In this document: positions 1 to 11,565 of the stretch, piece after piece
Numbering within the stretch: the stretch's first letter is position 1
Layout: every line of letters begins with the position of its first letter
Assembly (NCBI GenBank): GCA_963921825.1
Contig: OY997594.1
Location: 64,527,675-64,591,674 of the forward strand
Direction: 5' to 3'
Origin: Erodium maritimum
Taxonomy: Eukaryota > Streptophyta > Magnoliopsida > Geraniales > Geraniaceae
DNA length: 64,000 bases
The notes under the pieces: model-generated
What the model was told of the DNA's origin: nothing
Databases searched by the model: none
The model's input: the letters and a program-made list of their open reading frames with translations, nothing else
Made by a program: the position numbers and the translations under genes

Positions 1-1238
1 CTACCCACAACATGGGCGGGAGTTGGGTAGCCCGATTGGACCTTACTTGAGCCCACAACCGGTGATACAGTCACCGCGTCATCTACTGCCACAATCACCT
101 TCTGCGTTACTTGAGGAACACAAAAACGAGAAACTCCCCTATGATCACGGAATTGATCACAGAATTGATTACAATCCCTAATTACATGCAGACATAAAGA
201 TCCACACACCTCAGAATCGAAACAATTCGAAAAGAAATTCGAATCACACCAAATCCGGCGAAGAAGATCTGCAAACTTCACTCGTACCAATTCCGACGAG
301 AAATCAAGCCGATCATCGTTCACCGGAGAGGTCACCGCCAAGCTCATCAATGGATTCCCTATCCTTTCTGACCCCGCCTCACCCTTCTCCTGTGAACTGA
401 AACTCTTCGAGCTCTGTTTTACAGAAACAAGGGTGCTCTGTTTCGGAGTAACTCCTCCCTTTAACGGAAAAGGCTCTCGATCCGAACGAGCCAATACCAC
501 GAAGAGCTTGAAACCATTAAACATGAAGCCATCATACACCTCGATGGCCTTATGAGCGGAGTTCGACGATTTGCAATCCACAAAACCAAAATAGCTTCCT
601 TTTTTGTTCGGACGTTTGAGAACGATTGCAGATACCAACTCTCCAAATCCTCCAAAGGTATTACGAATCCAAACATCATTTGCAGTGTACGGCAAATTAT
701 AAACAAAATTTTTTGTACCCATAACCCTTTTGGACGAAGATGCCACAGCCTCTGCAGGAGCTTCGCATCTGGCAGTGTTACCCAGGACCAAATCGGGTTT
801 CGTCTGAGCTTCCAAGGACGATGTAGCCCCCGAAGCTTGAACAATATTAGAAACAACATGGTCTGAGTATGAACCTGCGATTTCTCTGGAATGAACCATA
901 TCCGATGCAACACGAACCCTGCTTTTCAAAGGATCAACACAAGAAGTCGGATCAACCAAAACTCCATCCCTCACAAGAAATCGAGATGAGCCACAGACCG
1001 CACAGAAACATGAGATATGCCTCAAGAAACGAGTTCCACACACGTCACAAAAACATGCCTTTTGGTTCTCCTTACCTCGCCTGCGAGAAGATTTCCTATT
1101 CAATGAAACGTGATGAACATGTAAAACTCTATTAATCACAGTCCCACTCCATAAAAAACGCCCTTGCCAAGATTCTATGTCACTAATAACTGAGATGCAA
1201 TCTTTGAGGAAGAAAACAGTTTGAATTGGAAAGCCGAG
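1..1238 (-). mobile_element. LINE-1: plant L1-type ORF1 with RRM, partial
   Basis: The minus-strand frame is open from a TAA at 1239-1241 to the left edge of the window; the first ATG in it is at 899-897. It encodes an RNA-recognition motif at about 730-480, with RNP2-like NFVYNLPY and RNP1-like GSYFGFVDC, followed by FKLFVVLARSDRE as the last strand. This RRM is the nucleic-acid-binding part of ORF1 in plant L1 LINEs, which coats the LINE RNA. Upstream of the ATG the same frame shows two adjacent Cys motifs, CFCDVCG and CFCAVCG. The C-terminal part and any ORF2 lie outside the window. It sits in a copia pol fossil whose next piece begins near 1242. LINE ORF1 is the best reading; a host RRM gene is much less likely in this context. 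Confidence 0.7.
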
Positions 1239-1241
1239 TTA

Positions 1242-1354
1242 GAAAAAGTCACAAATTACAGTGCATTTTTGTTATGGAATGGGCGCGAGGAACTTGAAAA
1301 GGAAGGGGTTGAACAAGCTCTTGAGAATTTTTTGTTACTAGAAACCTCTTCTAT
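1242..1354 (+). mobile_element. Ty1/copia pol fossil, piece 1 (end of integrase side)
   Basis: A short stretch that reads like the variable segment between integrase and reverse transcriptase of copia elements (WNGREELEK region). Its last ten bases, CCTCTTCTAT at 1345-1354, are repeated at 5744-5753, where copia pol resumes. It is one piece of an old, broken element. Confidence 0.45.
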
Positions 1355-2360
1355 GAAAAGAAATCAAATAGAAACCACCTCTTAACCTAGTAACTGTGAA
1401 GACCTGAGATTTTAATAGTCTAATTTACGGTTTTTAAACGGCGGGGTTGGAAAGCGGATCAAAAATTGGAACGAGTGCGAAACAAAAAGAAAATCTAAAA
1501 GAAAAGAAAAAAAAAAGAGGAGATTGGATTTAGGCTGGGCCAGATCGGTTTGTGCCTAAGCCCACGCACGCGTCAGTTTGGGCCCAAGTCCATGCAACTG
1601 AAACCCTAGCCTTTTTACCCCTTCTCCTTCGTTGAGCGTGCACAAATCCCGAGACCCGCCGCTTCTCTCTCTCTCAGATCTCGCCTCACCCTCGTCCTCC
1701 TCTCTTCTCGATCCCTTCATCTCCTCCCTCTCAGACCAAATCGCAACGCCACCGCCGTACCTTTCATCCCCGAGCACGAATCGATCATCGCTGGCCCTGC
1801 TTCGAGACGCCGTCGCCGGGAATCCCTCGTCCCTTTTCTTATTCTCCGAGCCCCAAATCGCACCGCGTGCGATTTCTCACCGGTGAGCCACGCCATACCT
1901 CACCGTCTCCTCCAACGATCTCCCTCGCTCCACTCTTTTCTCCGACCGCGTTCCTCGTCGGACTGAGTTCCTTTGGGTTGGGGTAGCCGGAAAGACGCCG
2001 GCGAGAGTCTCTCCTCTCGCCAGATCTGAGACACGGGGTGTTGGACCGTGCTCCAGCCACCGTCGTCCACGCCACCGTCACGCCGGAGTTCTGGCGCGAG
2101 TCCCGGCTAGTTCCAACCCCCCTTCGAGAGTTCTTGACGCCGCCGCCGGCGGCCGGGGTCGGGGCCTCGCCGTCGTGTTCGAGCAGACAGAACGGACAGG
2201 TTTTTTGGGCCGGACCAGGCCATTTGGGCCTCGGCCCAGGCCCAGGTCCCACAGTCCGGGCCTGGACACGGTTCTGGACCGGGTCATGTCCGGGTCTGAG
2301 GCTTTGAACTGGTCGGATTCGGGTCGGGGTTTCGGACTCGGGTCGGATCAGGGTTAGGCC

Positions 2361-2386
2361 AATTAATTAATTAATTAATTAATTAA
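2361..2386. repeat. AATT microsatellite
   Basis: An uninterrupted AATT repeat of about 26 bp inside LTR A1. Confidence 0.9.
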
Positions 2387-3179
2387 GAAATCAGACTTAA
2401 CATCAGATAAATTCGAGGACTATCCGACATTTAAAGGACGTTGAGACAAACTACTGGACTAAATTATTAATCAGAGGACTGTTACAAAATGGACCGGGAC
2501 TGATGACCGTCCCTCTTTGTGTAAAACCAGCCCTTTACCCCAAGCACGGAGAAGACCGGAGTAGGCCAGGACGTCAACAGCTAGGCGACCCAGATAGAGA
2601 TTTGAGAGGTAGGGATTACCTCGAAACCCGCTTTATTACGGAAGTACTAGAATGCATATAGGGAAACTTAATAACGGTTAAAGAACTAGTATGCATGTAG
2701 GATGTGAACAACTAGCGTAGACGTATAAACTGTGAACTTTTACGACTACTGTCTTGGGAAATTGTCGTGCTGGTAGAATCGGGTCATGTCGAGCCTGTAG
2801 GATTGTTTGCTGAGTGTATCTGATTGTGTGCCCTGTGTTGCTTGAACGGTTGATAAATAACGAACATTAAAACGAGTAGAGTTGAACTTGGTGATGCATA
2901 TTAGTGATTGAGTTAGTTTCCTGTTTCTGTGATTTGTTGAACTGGGGATGTTGGGGATTGAATACCGGTTAAGCCGGTGGGGTTACCACGTCGAGTGGAT
3001 TGACGATAAGTGCTGGTAAGTGCGTGTTGGTGGTGTAAGTTGTTGAGAATGTGATTGTGATCCTGTTTGTGAGTGTGATTGTGATTGTGGTTGTGGTACT
3101 GTGGTTACCAGTGATTATAGCTGTGAGTGTGATTGTGATTGTTCCGGTGATACCTGGTTGAGTTGTGCCCGAGAGGGTG

Positions 3180-3480
3180 TTGTACCTTCCGATGCGCGGC
3201 CGGTAAAGTGTGAGAGATGTACTTCCGTCAGGAGTATCGTACCTTCCGGCGCGCAATCGGTGAAGTGTGATGTTGTGTTGTGCTTTGGTTACATGAGAAA
3301 GGTGGTTTCCCTACCTTCCGACCGTGAGTCGGTAAAACGTTGTATCCCGCGAAGAGGTGGTTTCCCTACCTTCCGACTAGCACTCGGTAAAACGTTGTGT
3401 TGAGCACCGCGAGAAACGAGGCCGCGAAGAGGTGATTTCCCTACCTTCCATCGATCGGTAAAACGCTGTGTTCCGCGATG
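3180..3480 (+). repeat. Imperfect tandem repeat in LTR A1
   Basis: Four to five degenerate units, each built on TACCTTCCG ... CGGTAAA, in the middle of LTR A1. The other long LTRs carry unrelated minisatellites at about the same relative place. Confidence 0.6.
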
Positions 3481-5743
3481 AGGTCGACTGCCTATCCCGA
3501 CTTTGTGTTGGGGAAGTAGCGTGCGGTTGCACCGGGCCGAGCGGGTTGCTCCCGAGATCGTGCGATGGTTACGAGTTGTGTGTTAGTGATTGCTTTGAAA
3601 TTGAATGAGTATTGCTGTGTTGTGGCTATGGGTGTTTTCCTTGTTATGAGTTGTGTGTGACCGTGAATGACTTGATTTTGATTATTTGATGCTGAGTTTT
3701 TGTGTGTGGTTTCCGTGTAAGTTAAAGCGTCGTCTTTGTGGTTATCCGTGAGTCGGACGTGAAGGGGTTCTGGACGAAGATTTTCGGGATAGTTTGTGGT
3801 CGAGTAAAGTAAAGGTTGTTTAATTTGGGTTACAGTTCCTCGTTGTTGTCTTCTCCGTGTAATTGTTAAAAGTTAGTTTGGAAATGTACTTGGGTGTTTT
3901 ACTTGGATTGTTACCTGCGGTGTGTGCCTTGGTTTAGTGGTTGGTGTTGAGTTAACGCTGTTACGGTTGGATTTATACGTGTCAGGTTAAAAAAGGGTTT
4001 TCGGCTTTAATTACATTAAGTGTCTCGTAGTTGTTTCAACCTTTTTAATTAACTTAAATTTGTGGAATAGCTTTCTGGTAAATCCGAAATGAGGAAGTTT
4101 TTATGGTTTTCCCTACTGAGCGTCAAACTCACCCCTTACCGAGTTTTCTACAGGTTTTAGCCTTGACTTGAAGTAGAGGACATCGCGGAGCATGGGGCTA
4201 GCGAGGGTCCGGGATTATCTTTATTTTATGTTTCGTAAAGACGTACCGCTATGTTTTTGGATTTCTGTATTTGACTGAGCGTAGGACTCAGGGTTTTGAA
4301 CTGCTGTTGAATTATTTTATCTATCCCTTTTCAGATATTAATTGTTTTTAATTTGTTTTTATTTAATTTCACTAAGTCACGTCTCGAGTCCGGTCAATAC
4401 CGGATTTGGGGCGTGACAGTAACCATGAGAACTCATCCAAGCCATCCATTTTAAGAATGGATGGATGAGATGCAATTGAGTTGTTGACTGCAAAAACACA
4501 ACACTTTTTAATAAGTGGTAGGGGCTTTTTAGTAAAACTATCATATTACTTTTTTTACCAATTCACTATTTTAATTTTTTCCGCTTTGTTTGAACTCCGA
4601 TTGGCTTCAAACTTGCGCCAATATTTTTGTTTTTTCAATGCCTTTCTATCAAGATAAGTCATGAATATATTTTGAAGCATGAAAAAAAATATTTTGGGGC
4701 TGATTTAAAATATATATATGGGTAATTTTTATCAACACTTTACACCGTTTTTATCAACACTTTACACTGATTTTATCAACACTGGATATTACGTTTATAT
4801 CTCATTTTTCAAAACTAAACATGATTTAATTTTTTTCGCTTCGTTCGAACTCCGATTAGCTTAAAACTTGCGCCAATATCGTTGTTTTTCAAAGTCTTTC
4901 TATCAAGACCAGTGGTGAATATGTTTTTAAGCAAGAATTTTTTTTTTATTTCGGGGATAATTTAAAAAGAAATTATATCTGGATAATTTTTATCAACACT
5001 TTACACTGGTTTTATCAACACTTTACTCTGGTTTTATCAACACTGAACACTAGTTTTATCACCTCATTTTCCGAAACCGAACATGATTTTTATCACCTCA
5101 TCATATGTTTTTTTTATGAACACTAAGCACTAGTTTTATCAACACTAAACACTATTTTTATCACTAAATTACACGTGCTTTATCACCCCATCGCATGTTT
5201 TTTTTATCAACACTAAACTCTAGTTTATCACACTTATTATCAAAATTGAACACGTTTTTTGTCACCTCATTAATTTTTTTTATCACCTCAGTACATGTTT
5301 TTTTTATCAACATTTAGCACTAGTTTGATACCCGATATAAAACATTTATTAGTGAAGATTTATCAACACTCAACATTATTTTTATCAATCCGATATAACT
5401 TTTTATTTTTGTGCTTCAAAATATATTCATGACTGATCTTGATTTAAAGCCCTCGGAAAAAGAAAAATATTGGTGCAAGTTTGAAGCTAATATGAGTTCA
5501 AACGAAGCGAGAAAACTTAAATTAGTGAATTTGTAAAAAAAAATATGGACACTTGTCCACATGGCACCATGCTATTACAATTATGCCCTTTCTTATGTGA
5601 GAAATGCTGAAAGTTGGGTATTATTGTGGTGGAATTGGGGTGATGATGTGGCATCTTGATGAATGTTCGATTATAGGTATGTGTGGTTATGATGAGTTCT
5701 CATGGTTACTAGGATAAGAGGAGTTTCTAGCCGATTTCTCCTC

Positions 5744-6026
5744 CCTCTTCTATCTCATCATGTATCGAGACCCCACAACGGTTTCGCAACTTGAATAATA
5801 TTTATGCAGAGAGGAAAGAAGTCGCAACTCTTTGCTTGGTGAGCTCAGAAGAACCATATCTTGATGAAGATGTTGTCCACTGGAGAAGGGAAATGGAGGA
5901 AGAAAAGGAAGCAATTCAGAAAAAAAGGAACATGGGATTGGGAACTGGAAAACCTTCCCCAACGGTAATAAGACTAAAGTGGATCGACTAAGTGGAAAAA
6001 GTTGCAGATGACAAAGTAATTAAGCA
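5744..6026 (+). mobile_element. Ty1/copia pol fossil, piece 2 (start of reverse transcriptase)
   Basis: Reads as the copia stretch just before and at the start of the reverse transcriptase, with TPQRFRNLNNIYAE and the EEP...WRREMEEEKEAI segment. It lies between MULE-1 and LINE-2. The base string AAAGTAATTAAGCA at 6013-6026 is echoed by AAAGTGATTGAGTA at 8465-8478, which marks the LINE-2 insertion site. The element is old and broken. Confidence 0.75.
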
Positions 6027-8464
6027 TTTTTTTTAGTAGAGGTATGTACTCATTCAAGCAAGTAACAAGATACAGTACCAAGGTTCAGGGGATACACCCT
6101 ATACAAGCAAAGGGAATACCCAAACCCCCCATTTGGGGACAAAAAGGGGGATCAGAATACGTGGCTAAGAAAAATAATCTACATTAGTCGGTAGAAGAGA
6201 ATTGATCACAATAGATGTGCACAATCATACGAGACTAAGGTACTAAATCCCCGCATAGAAGGTTTCCTTGGATCGCTTTGATGACTTTGGGATCGCCACA
6301 TGGAACATGACCCTCCCAAATAGGGCCATGAGAGGGTTGGGAGATGAAATTATTCAATCTCCCATCAAACCCAGGGCATATTATGCCTCTCGAGGAGGCT
6401 GCTTTCAAGCCTTCGTCAGTATAGGGAGGTCATGAACCTGTTGGGCCTCCATCATATTCTGATCGATGTCCATCAGAACAAACGAGCTCCTTCTCCCTAG
6501 CCAGAGTCCATTAGAACTTGAAACATCATCCCCCAGACGGGGATCCTTCTCCCTAGCCAGAGTCCTTGGGGTCTTCGCCTTTCTTGGGTTCCTCTTTGTT
6601 GGCTTCTTCTTCTGTTGTGCTTTCTACATCTTCTCCATAGTGGGGGCCACTTTCTGACTTTGCACGAATCCCGCTAAGACTCATGCTGAAGGAGGTGCTA
6701 AATTGTGGGTCTCTAGGACTGATCTGGTATCCCTAGAGGTTGTGTTTCCTCAGTGTTCGTGGTCCCTTGCCCTCCTTTAGGTTCATGTTCACCCAATCCG
6801 AGCTGGGCTCAGGTTCCTTTAGGTTAGGCAAAGCTGTAGATTTGACGATCCACGGGGTCGGGGAGCATACTACTGATCCCTTCCCGCGTTGCGCATCCTT
6901 CAATATTACCACCGATGTGGGGTTTCTGATACCATGATCGGTAGATAGAGTTGTAGATTTAAACACTTCTAAACTTGAGGAAGGTGCATCACCCCCTAGG
7001 GCTCCCGGAAAGCTTGGCCGGGGTGGTTCAATTTGTTCCTGGTTTCCTGTCACAATATCCTAACAAAAAATATTAGCAGAAGGGGGGTTCACATTACTAG
7101 GTGGTTGTGTGCCCGATTATTGGGGCATGACGTTCTAATCCGTTTGGAAAACCCCTTCTGATTGGAGTGTTGGGGGTGCTCGAAGAGAGTTCCCATAGTG
7201 TCTAGCTAGTTGATCCACTCCTAAAAGGTTGGCGACACAATCTCTATTTACATGACCAAGGCGGCCACATCGGTAACAAAAATCCGACAATTTCTCGTAC
7301 TCTAGTCGTACCTGCAACGACTTTGTGTTTTCATCTAGTTGCAAAACCAGGTGGCTCCGTAAGGGTCTTGTGGAGTCCAGTGTTACCCGGAGTCAGAGGA
7401 AGATGTCCTAGCCGCGAGGTTTACTATGGCCTCTCGAAGTGCTTGCCGACATATTTCAACTTCCCTATCCAAAGTTTGAACAATAAAGGCCCTCATCTAC
7501 GAGGTTCTAGCCTCGACCGGGATGTCAAAGACCCGGACCGATATTCGGATGGAGTTGAAGCAGAGGCTTTCCGACTGGGTCCTTGGCAGCAGAGGCGTGA
7601 GGAGGAGAATCGTGTCATAGAACGATCACGATTCTTTAGGATGGATGTCATCCATCGTCTCCTTTGATGGGAAGTAAAACACAACGATCACGTGAGTCAG
7701 TGGTTGGACCATAAGGTCCTCTATGTTCCATGCATTAGCAACAATGGTACATAAAGAACGAGGCCTTACTCATTTGTCCGCTAGTAGACGGCGGACCAAC
7801 TCAAAATGGTAGCGGGATTCATCAAGGTTTGGGACCGTGTTTGTCGGAACCTCGAGCACCTCATCGTCGTCCTCATAGAAATCATTGGTCAGGGATGTCC
7901 CGAGTTACACCTTATTGAGTTGCTTTTGAACCGCATATGCACTCGTTGGTGAGGAGTCCGGATGCGATTTGGGTCAGGTTGATGACTCAACGAGGTAAAG
8001 ATGCGATTTTGTGTACTCCCCCAGAAGGGAAGGCCTTTCATGTCGGTTTTGGTCGGCAACTTTCGGTGGTTAGGGGTTATAGGAGCTGGAGTGAAAACTG
8101 GACTTAAAGCCGGTGTCGGGAGGATCGGTGGTTTTGACGATCTCCCACAGCTCCGAGTGATGAAGGTAGAAGAGAGAATAGCTAGTGGGTGGATTGTGAG
8201 TTGTGGAGAGGACATGATTGGGTAGCTTTGGGGTGAATCCGGTGATATGGAAGCAGCGGTTGAAAGTAATGAAGAGAAGAATAGGTTAGAAGAAGAGGAA
8301 GCGGTGAATGGACAGAGAAAAAAAGACTTCTGGTGGTGTAAGAGAGAAGAGAAGGATATCATCGCCGGATGACTCGAACATAGAGATGTGTGAGAAAGAT
8401 ATGACAGAGAGAATAGAAAGAACACACGAGGGGTGAAGGGCTCAACACCTTTACTTTCACCTAT
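6027..8464 (-). mobile_element. LINE-2: full-length but ORF1-only L1-type element
   Basis: The 3' end is a T-run at 6027-6034 (poly-A of the minus strand) and the 5' end is at about 8464. The flanking 14-mers at 6013-6026 and 8465-8478 match at 11 of 14 bases, all differences being transitions, so this looks like an aged target duplication. The 2.4-kb element holds a C/T-rich 5' UTR, an ORF1 with DUF4283-like and CCHC domains, and a 3' UTR. I find no endonuclease, reverse transcriptase or C-terminal Cys-His domain. With both ends present, this is an ORF1-only element, not a 5' truncation. It splits the copia fossil between pieces 2 and 3. Confidence 0.72.
6470..7900 (-). pseudogene. LINE-2 ORF1, DUF4283 plus zinc-knuckle protein, decayed
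   Basis: Read on the minus strand, about 7890-7560 gives a DUF4283-type domain: LVRRLLADK, then NAWNIEDLMVQPLT and VFYFPSKETMD. A CCHC zinc knuckle of the zf-CCHC_4 kind, CYRCGRLGHVNRDC, lies at 7281-7240, preceded by VRLEYEKLSDF as usual in this family. A charged, proline-rich tail runs on to about 6470. The reading needs several frame changes and crosses in-frame stops, for example after KES in the first domain and after the knuckle near 7135, so it is a pseudogene. This ORF1 type differs from the RRM type in LINE-1, LINE-3 and LINE-11, so two LINE lineages are present. Confidence 0.75.
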
Positions 8465-8735
8465 AAAGTGATTGAGTATAAAGCCACAACTGATGAAATG
8501 GATATGCTTAAACGGAAGAAATGGATTTTTCCGAGGTATTTTTTTATTGTAGTGAAGCTTGAAACCGTAAGAATTATCTTAGTGATTTTAGGAAAAAGAA
8601 ACGGGTAGTCCATCACATAAAAGTAAAGTCAGCTTTTCTCAATAGAGATATAGAAAAAGAGGTATATGTCGCTTAACCATTTGAATTTGTTGATGAGTCT
8701 CGCGCATTTTGTATTTTAAAATTGAGGAAAGCCTT
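8465..8735 (+). mobile_element. Ty1/copia pol fossil, piece 3 (reverse transcriptase)
   Basis: Reads as copia reverse transcriptase, with VVKLETVRIILV and then KSAFLNRDIEKEVYV, equivalent to the usual KSAFLNGD..EEVYV motif. It ends at LRKAL, where LINE-3 is inserted. Broken, with several stops. Confidence 0.8.
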
Positions 8736-8976
8736 AAGACTTTTTTGAAAAGCTAAGCTCCTAGCTAGCTACAGTGTTAAGTTTTGAAGATGCTACAGTA
8801 AGTTCATAATGTTCTTCACCTTCTTCATCAGTGGGGTGTAGTGTCCAGGGTGGTTTGAAATCACCGGACCACCGCCAAGTTTTCTCATTGCGATATTATT
8901 TTCTTCACCTGTATTCTCTGGGCTTAATGATTCTGTGAGCGTCCAAAGTGCTACTCAAATCTTTTCTTCTTAATCA

Positions 8977-11564
8977 ATGCTCTGTACATCTATGGCGGGA
9001 GAGCCATCACCCCTTGATCTTGATCCAAGACCTTCACCGTTGCCACAGACACCTCGATCACCTCTGGATCAGGTTACACCAACCCCTCGATCACCACTTC
9101 AGCAGACCACTCCAACCTCTTCTGAAGACAGGCAGTATATAAAGGATAACTTCAAGTGTACAAACATGTTTGACAACGAGAAACAATTCTTCACAACAAA
9201 ATCAGACGGATCGGTCAGACAACTAAACTCCACAACTAAGAAGAACAGTTTTCAGTTTGAAGCCACTTCCTCAAGATCGGAGTCAGGGCCACCACCAGGA
9301 TTTGAGGGTGTAGGGAGATCTGGTGTGGATAATCAACCATAGAAGTAGAGCCACAAACATGGGAGAGGTATTTTGTTAGATGAAAGCACTGATTTTGGTA
9401 AGAAATGGAGAAGGAGACTAGGACCTCAAGCACGAGGACATGGGGACCGAGGTTGGGAAGATGTAAAATCGGGTGAGAAAGAATTCTGGGCATTTATCAG
9501 CAACATTCCCCCTAATTCTTCTGCACTTTGGCTGGAAGAGCAATTCAAGGATGTTGGAGAGGTATTATCAATAGAAGCTCCAACAAGACCAAACATAAGA
9601 GGTCGTCACTTTACTTTCATCCGGTTCAAACAAGAGGAAGGATTAAGAATGGTTATAAGCTTGTACAATGGTTGGCACCTTTGTGGTTTTAAAGTCTTCA
9701 TCACTGAAGCATGGAGAAAGAAAGACAGACAATACATTGATTCATCAACTTTGAATTTTTGGAAGAAGAATGATCATAGCTCTGAGAAATTGGATGCTCC
9801 ACATAAGCCTAGTATCTATTTGGATGATTACCCTCCCACAAAGTTAGGGTCTGTGGTCACAGCTTATGAAAAGAAAATGAAGACCTCTCATGTTGCAATT
9901 TCTTGGAGAAACCTTAGTGCTAAAGGTACATCTAGAGAAATGGCTATAGAAGGAGTGATTGACATTGAGGTTAGAGACTTGGGAGAAAGGTGTGTACTCC
10001 TCACTTTTCCAGATTAAGAATTTGACAGGTTAATGATAGAAAAAAACTCAAATTGGTTGGATAACTGGGTGATACTGCTACCAAACAGTCAGAGATGGTT
10101 GGAAAAAAGTTGGAGGTTACAATGGGTTTCAATCAAAGGCTTACCTTTCTATGGTTGGTGTGAAGAGACTCTGGAAAGATCACTACAAAGGATGGGTGAG
10201 TTGGTGTATACTCATCCTTAATCTATCAAAGGCTTCCATCTTGAAAAGGCTTTTGTACTGATTCATGCGTCTGAGTTAAGTGATTTCAGTAACATAAATC
10301 CTTGATTCTGAAGAAGACTAGCTTCCACACTCTGATTACTTCTTTTGATAAAAACTTACTACCAGAATGGGATCCCCCACCCTCATACCCTTCCTCCTCC
10401 TCATCTGGTGAAGAAGATGCTTTGCCAAGCCAATTTTCCACACCTTTGCAGACCCAGATTACTCCTGTGAATCAGAAGTTGCGTCCACAGGCCCTTATTT
10501 CTGATACAAACAAGAAGGTCACTTTCTTATTACCCACTCCAACTGATAGTGAAGACCTTGGGGGCCAGAAAGATGGTCTAGCTGTAGAAGGTCAAGATAC
10601 TGACATGCTCTCAAGTGCTATTTTGAGAAATTCAGTGGCACTCTCTATGGAAGAATATGGTTTTGTGAAGCCTGTTTTGGAAGAAGTAGTTGTCGCTGGG
10701 ACACACTTGATAATTTCAGAAGACAAGCCAGGGGCAGTAAAGGCCAATAAAGATGAGGTTGTTTTCTCTACTGCAGTGGTAAAGGATACTTATGATCCTT
10801 CTCCATTAAAGGCTACCAACAAACATTCCTCTGATATTCTCCCTGCAATTTCTCAACCTCAAACACATGAAGATCTGATTGTGGATGAAGAACAACATCT
10901 TCTATTATCCAACAGGTTTAGTCCACTGGATATAGATGTCACTTGTGAGTTGTCAGCCCAAGAAACTGTCCCAGCTTTGGGAAATGATCAAGCAGAAAAT
11001 ACTATTGATAAAGGGGAAGGTATTAATGTGATGGTAAGAGTTGAGGACTTTAATACACTACTGGGACCACCAGCCAACCTAGGAATTGAGGATACATTAG
11101 TTTTGGAGGGAATACAATCTCAACAGTTATTTGTTGCCTCCACTGAACCAAATTTTACAAAGTCTCAGCCCACTACTCCTCAACCGAAGTACAAAAACTC
11201 TAAGAGAAAATCCAAGCAACCTCAAGTCTCCTATGTGTATGATACAAGATCAAGGAGAGGGAAAGAAACATCTTTGATCTCATTAACAGATAAGAAGAAG
11301 AAGAAGAAGAAGACTCTTGCTACAACACATACAGCTGAAGGGATACAAAGCCCTTGGGAGTATTGCAAGGCAGTTGGACTAAAGGCTTTTCTGGCTGATG
11401 AACATGTCATTGATCAGTTTGATAATCTTGAAGCCGAGATAAATCAAAGGGTGATTTTTGAGGCAGATTCTGGGGATGACTTCATTGATCTTGAGGGAGA
11501 AGAGGACATTTGTCTGGATGAGATAGAGTCTCAAGCCAGAGCTTTCAATACTAATTTATCTTAG
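8977..11564 (+). pseudogene. LINE-3 ORF1, RRM protein
   Basis: ORF1 reads MLCTSMAGEPSP... from 8977, stops at 9340-9342, and is open again in segments 9373-10017, 10033-10221 and 10302-11564, so a few stops and frame changes separate the parts. An RRM lies at about 9484-9720: RNP2-like FWAFISNIP and RNP1-like RGRHFTFIRF. A second domain ends with the LINE motif WVSIKGLPFYGWCEETL (about 10126-10176). The C-terminal 420-residue stretch is acidic, with a lysine run near 11290 and a closing SPWEYCKAVGLKAF motif also seen in LINE-10. In living L1 elements this protein binds the LINE RNA. The stop TAG (11562-11564) lies one base before the ORF2 ATG. Confidence 0.8.
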
Positions 11565-11565
11565 T

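Larger units (their letters stand above)
1395..4418 (+). mobile_element. Solo LTR A1, long Ty3-type LTR
   Basis: This 3.0-kb LTR begins TGTGAAGACC, ends GGGGCGTGACA, and is flanked by GTAAC on both sides (1390-1394, 4419-4423), so it is a solo LTR with an intact target duplication. It lies only 40 bp inside MULE-1. Its first third is a pyrimidine-rich leader ending near a GTGAGC at about 1883; then come imperfect repeats around the phrase ACCTTCCG (3180-3480). Near the 3' end is a TGAG/CTCA hairpin at 4114-4130 followed by a pyrimidine tract and CAG at 4151-4153. It shares ends and layout with LTR A2 and A3. Confidence 0.85.
1355..5743. mobile_element. Mutator-like foldback element (MULE-1), non-autonomous
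   Basis: The element is flanked by the 10-bp direct repeat CCTCTTCTAT (1345-1354 and 5744-5753). Its ends are inverted repeats: 1355-1365 reads GAAAAGAAATC and the right end, read on the other strand, GAGGAGAAATC. The match then continues through GTAACCATGAGAACTC, which is perfect. Inside, a block rich in TTTATCAACACT repeats (4720-5400) lies between inverted segments near 4566-4680 and 5409-5515, with a direct copy near 4828-4935. No protein is encoded. Long inverted repeats and a 9-11 bp target duplication fit Mutator-like elements. A solo LTR (1395-4418) lies within the left repeat; without it the element is about 1.36 kb. It interrupts the copia fossil. Confidence 0.72.

Noticed and set aside
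552-866. Plus-strand frame of 104 residues
   Set aside because: It is antisense to the LINE-1 RRM frame, which has clear RNP motifs.
4419-5709. Helitron or Stowaway element with ends GTAACC...GGTTAC
   Set aside because: The left end there is only the A1 target duplication; the true ends are at 1355 and 5743 with a 10-bp duplication, which fits a MULE.
7889-8425. 178-residue minus-strand protein
   Set aside because: It overlaps the C/T-rich 5' UTR and start of LINE-2 ORF1; the DUF4283 text is in another frame.
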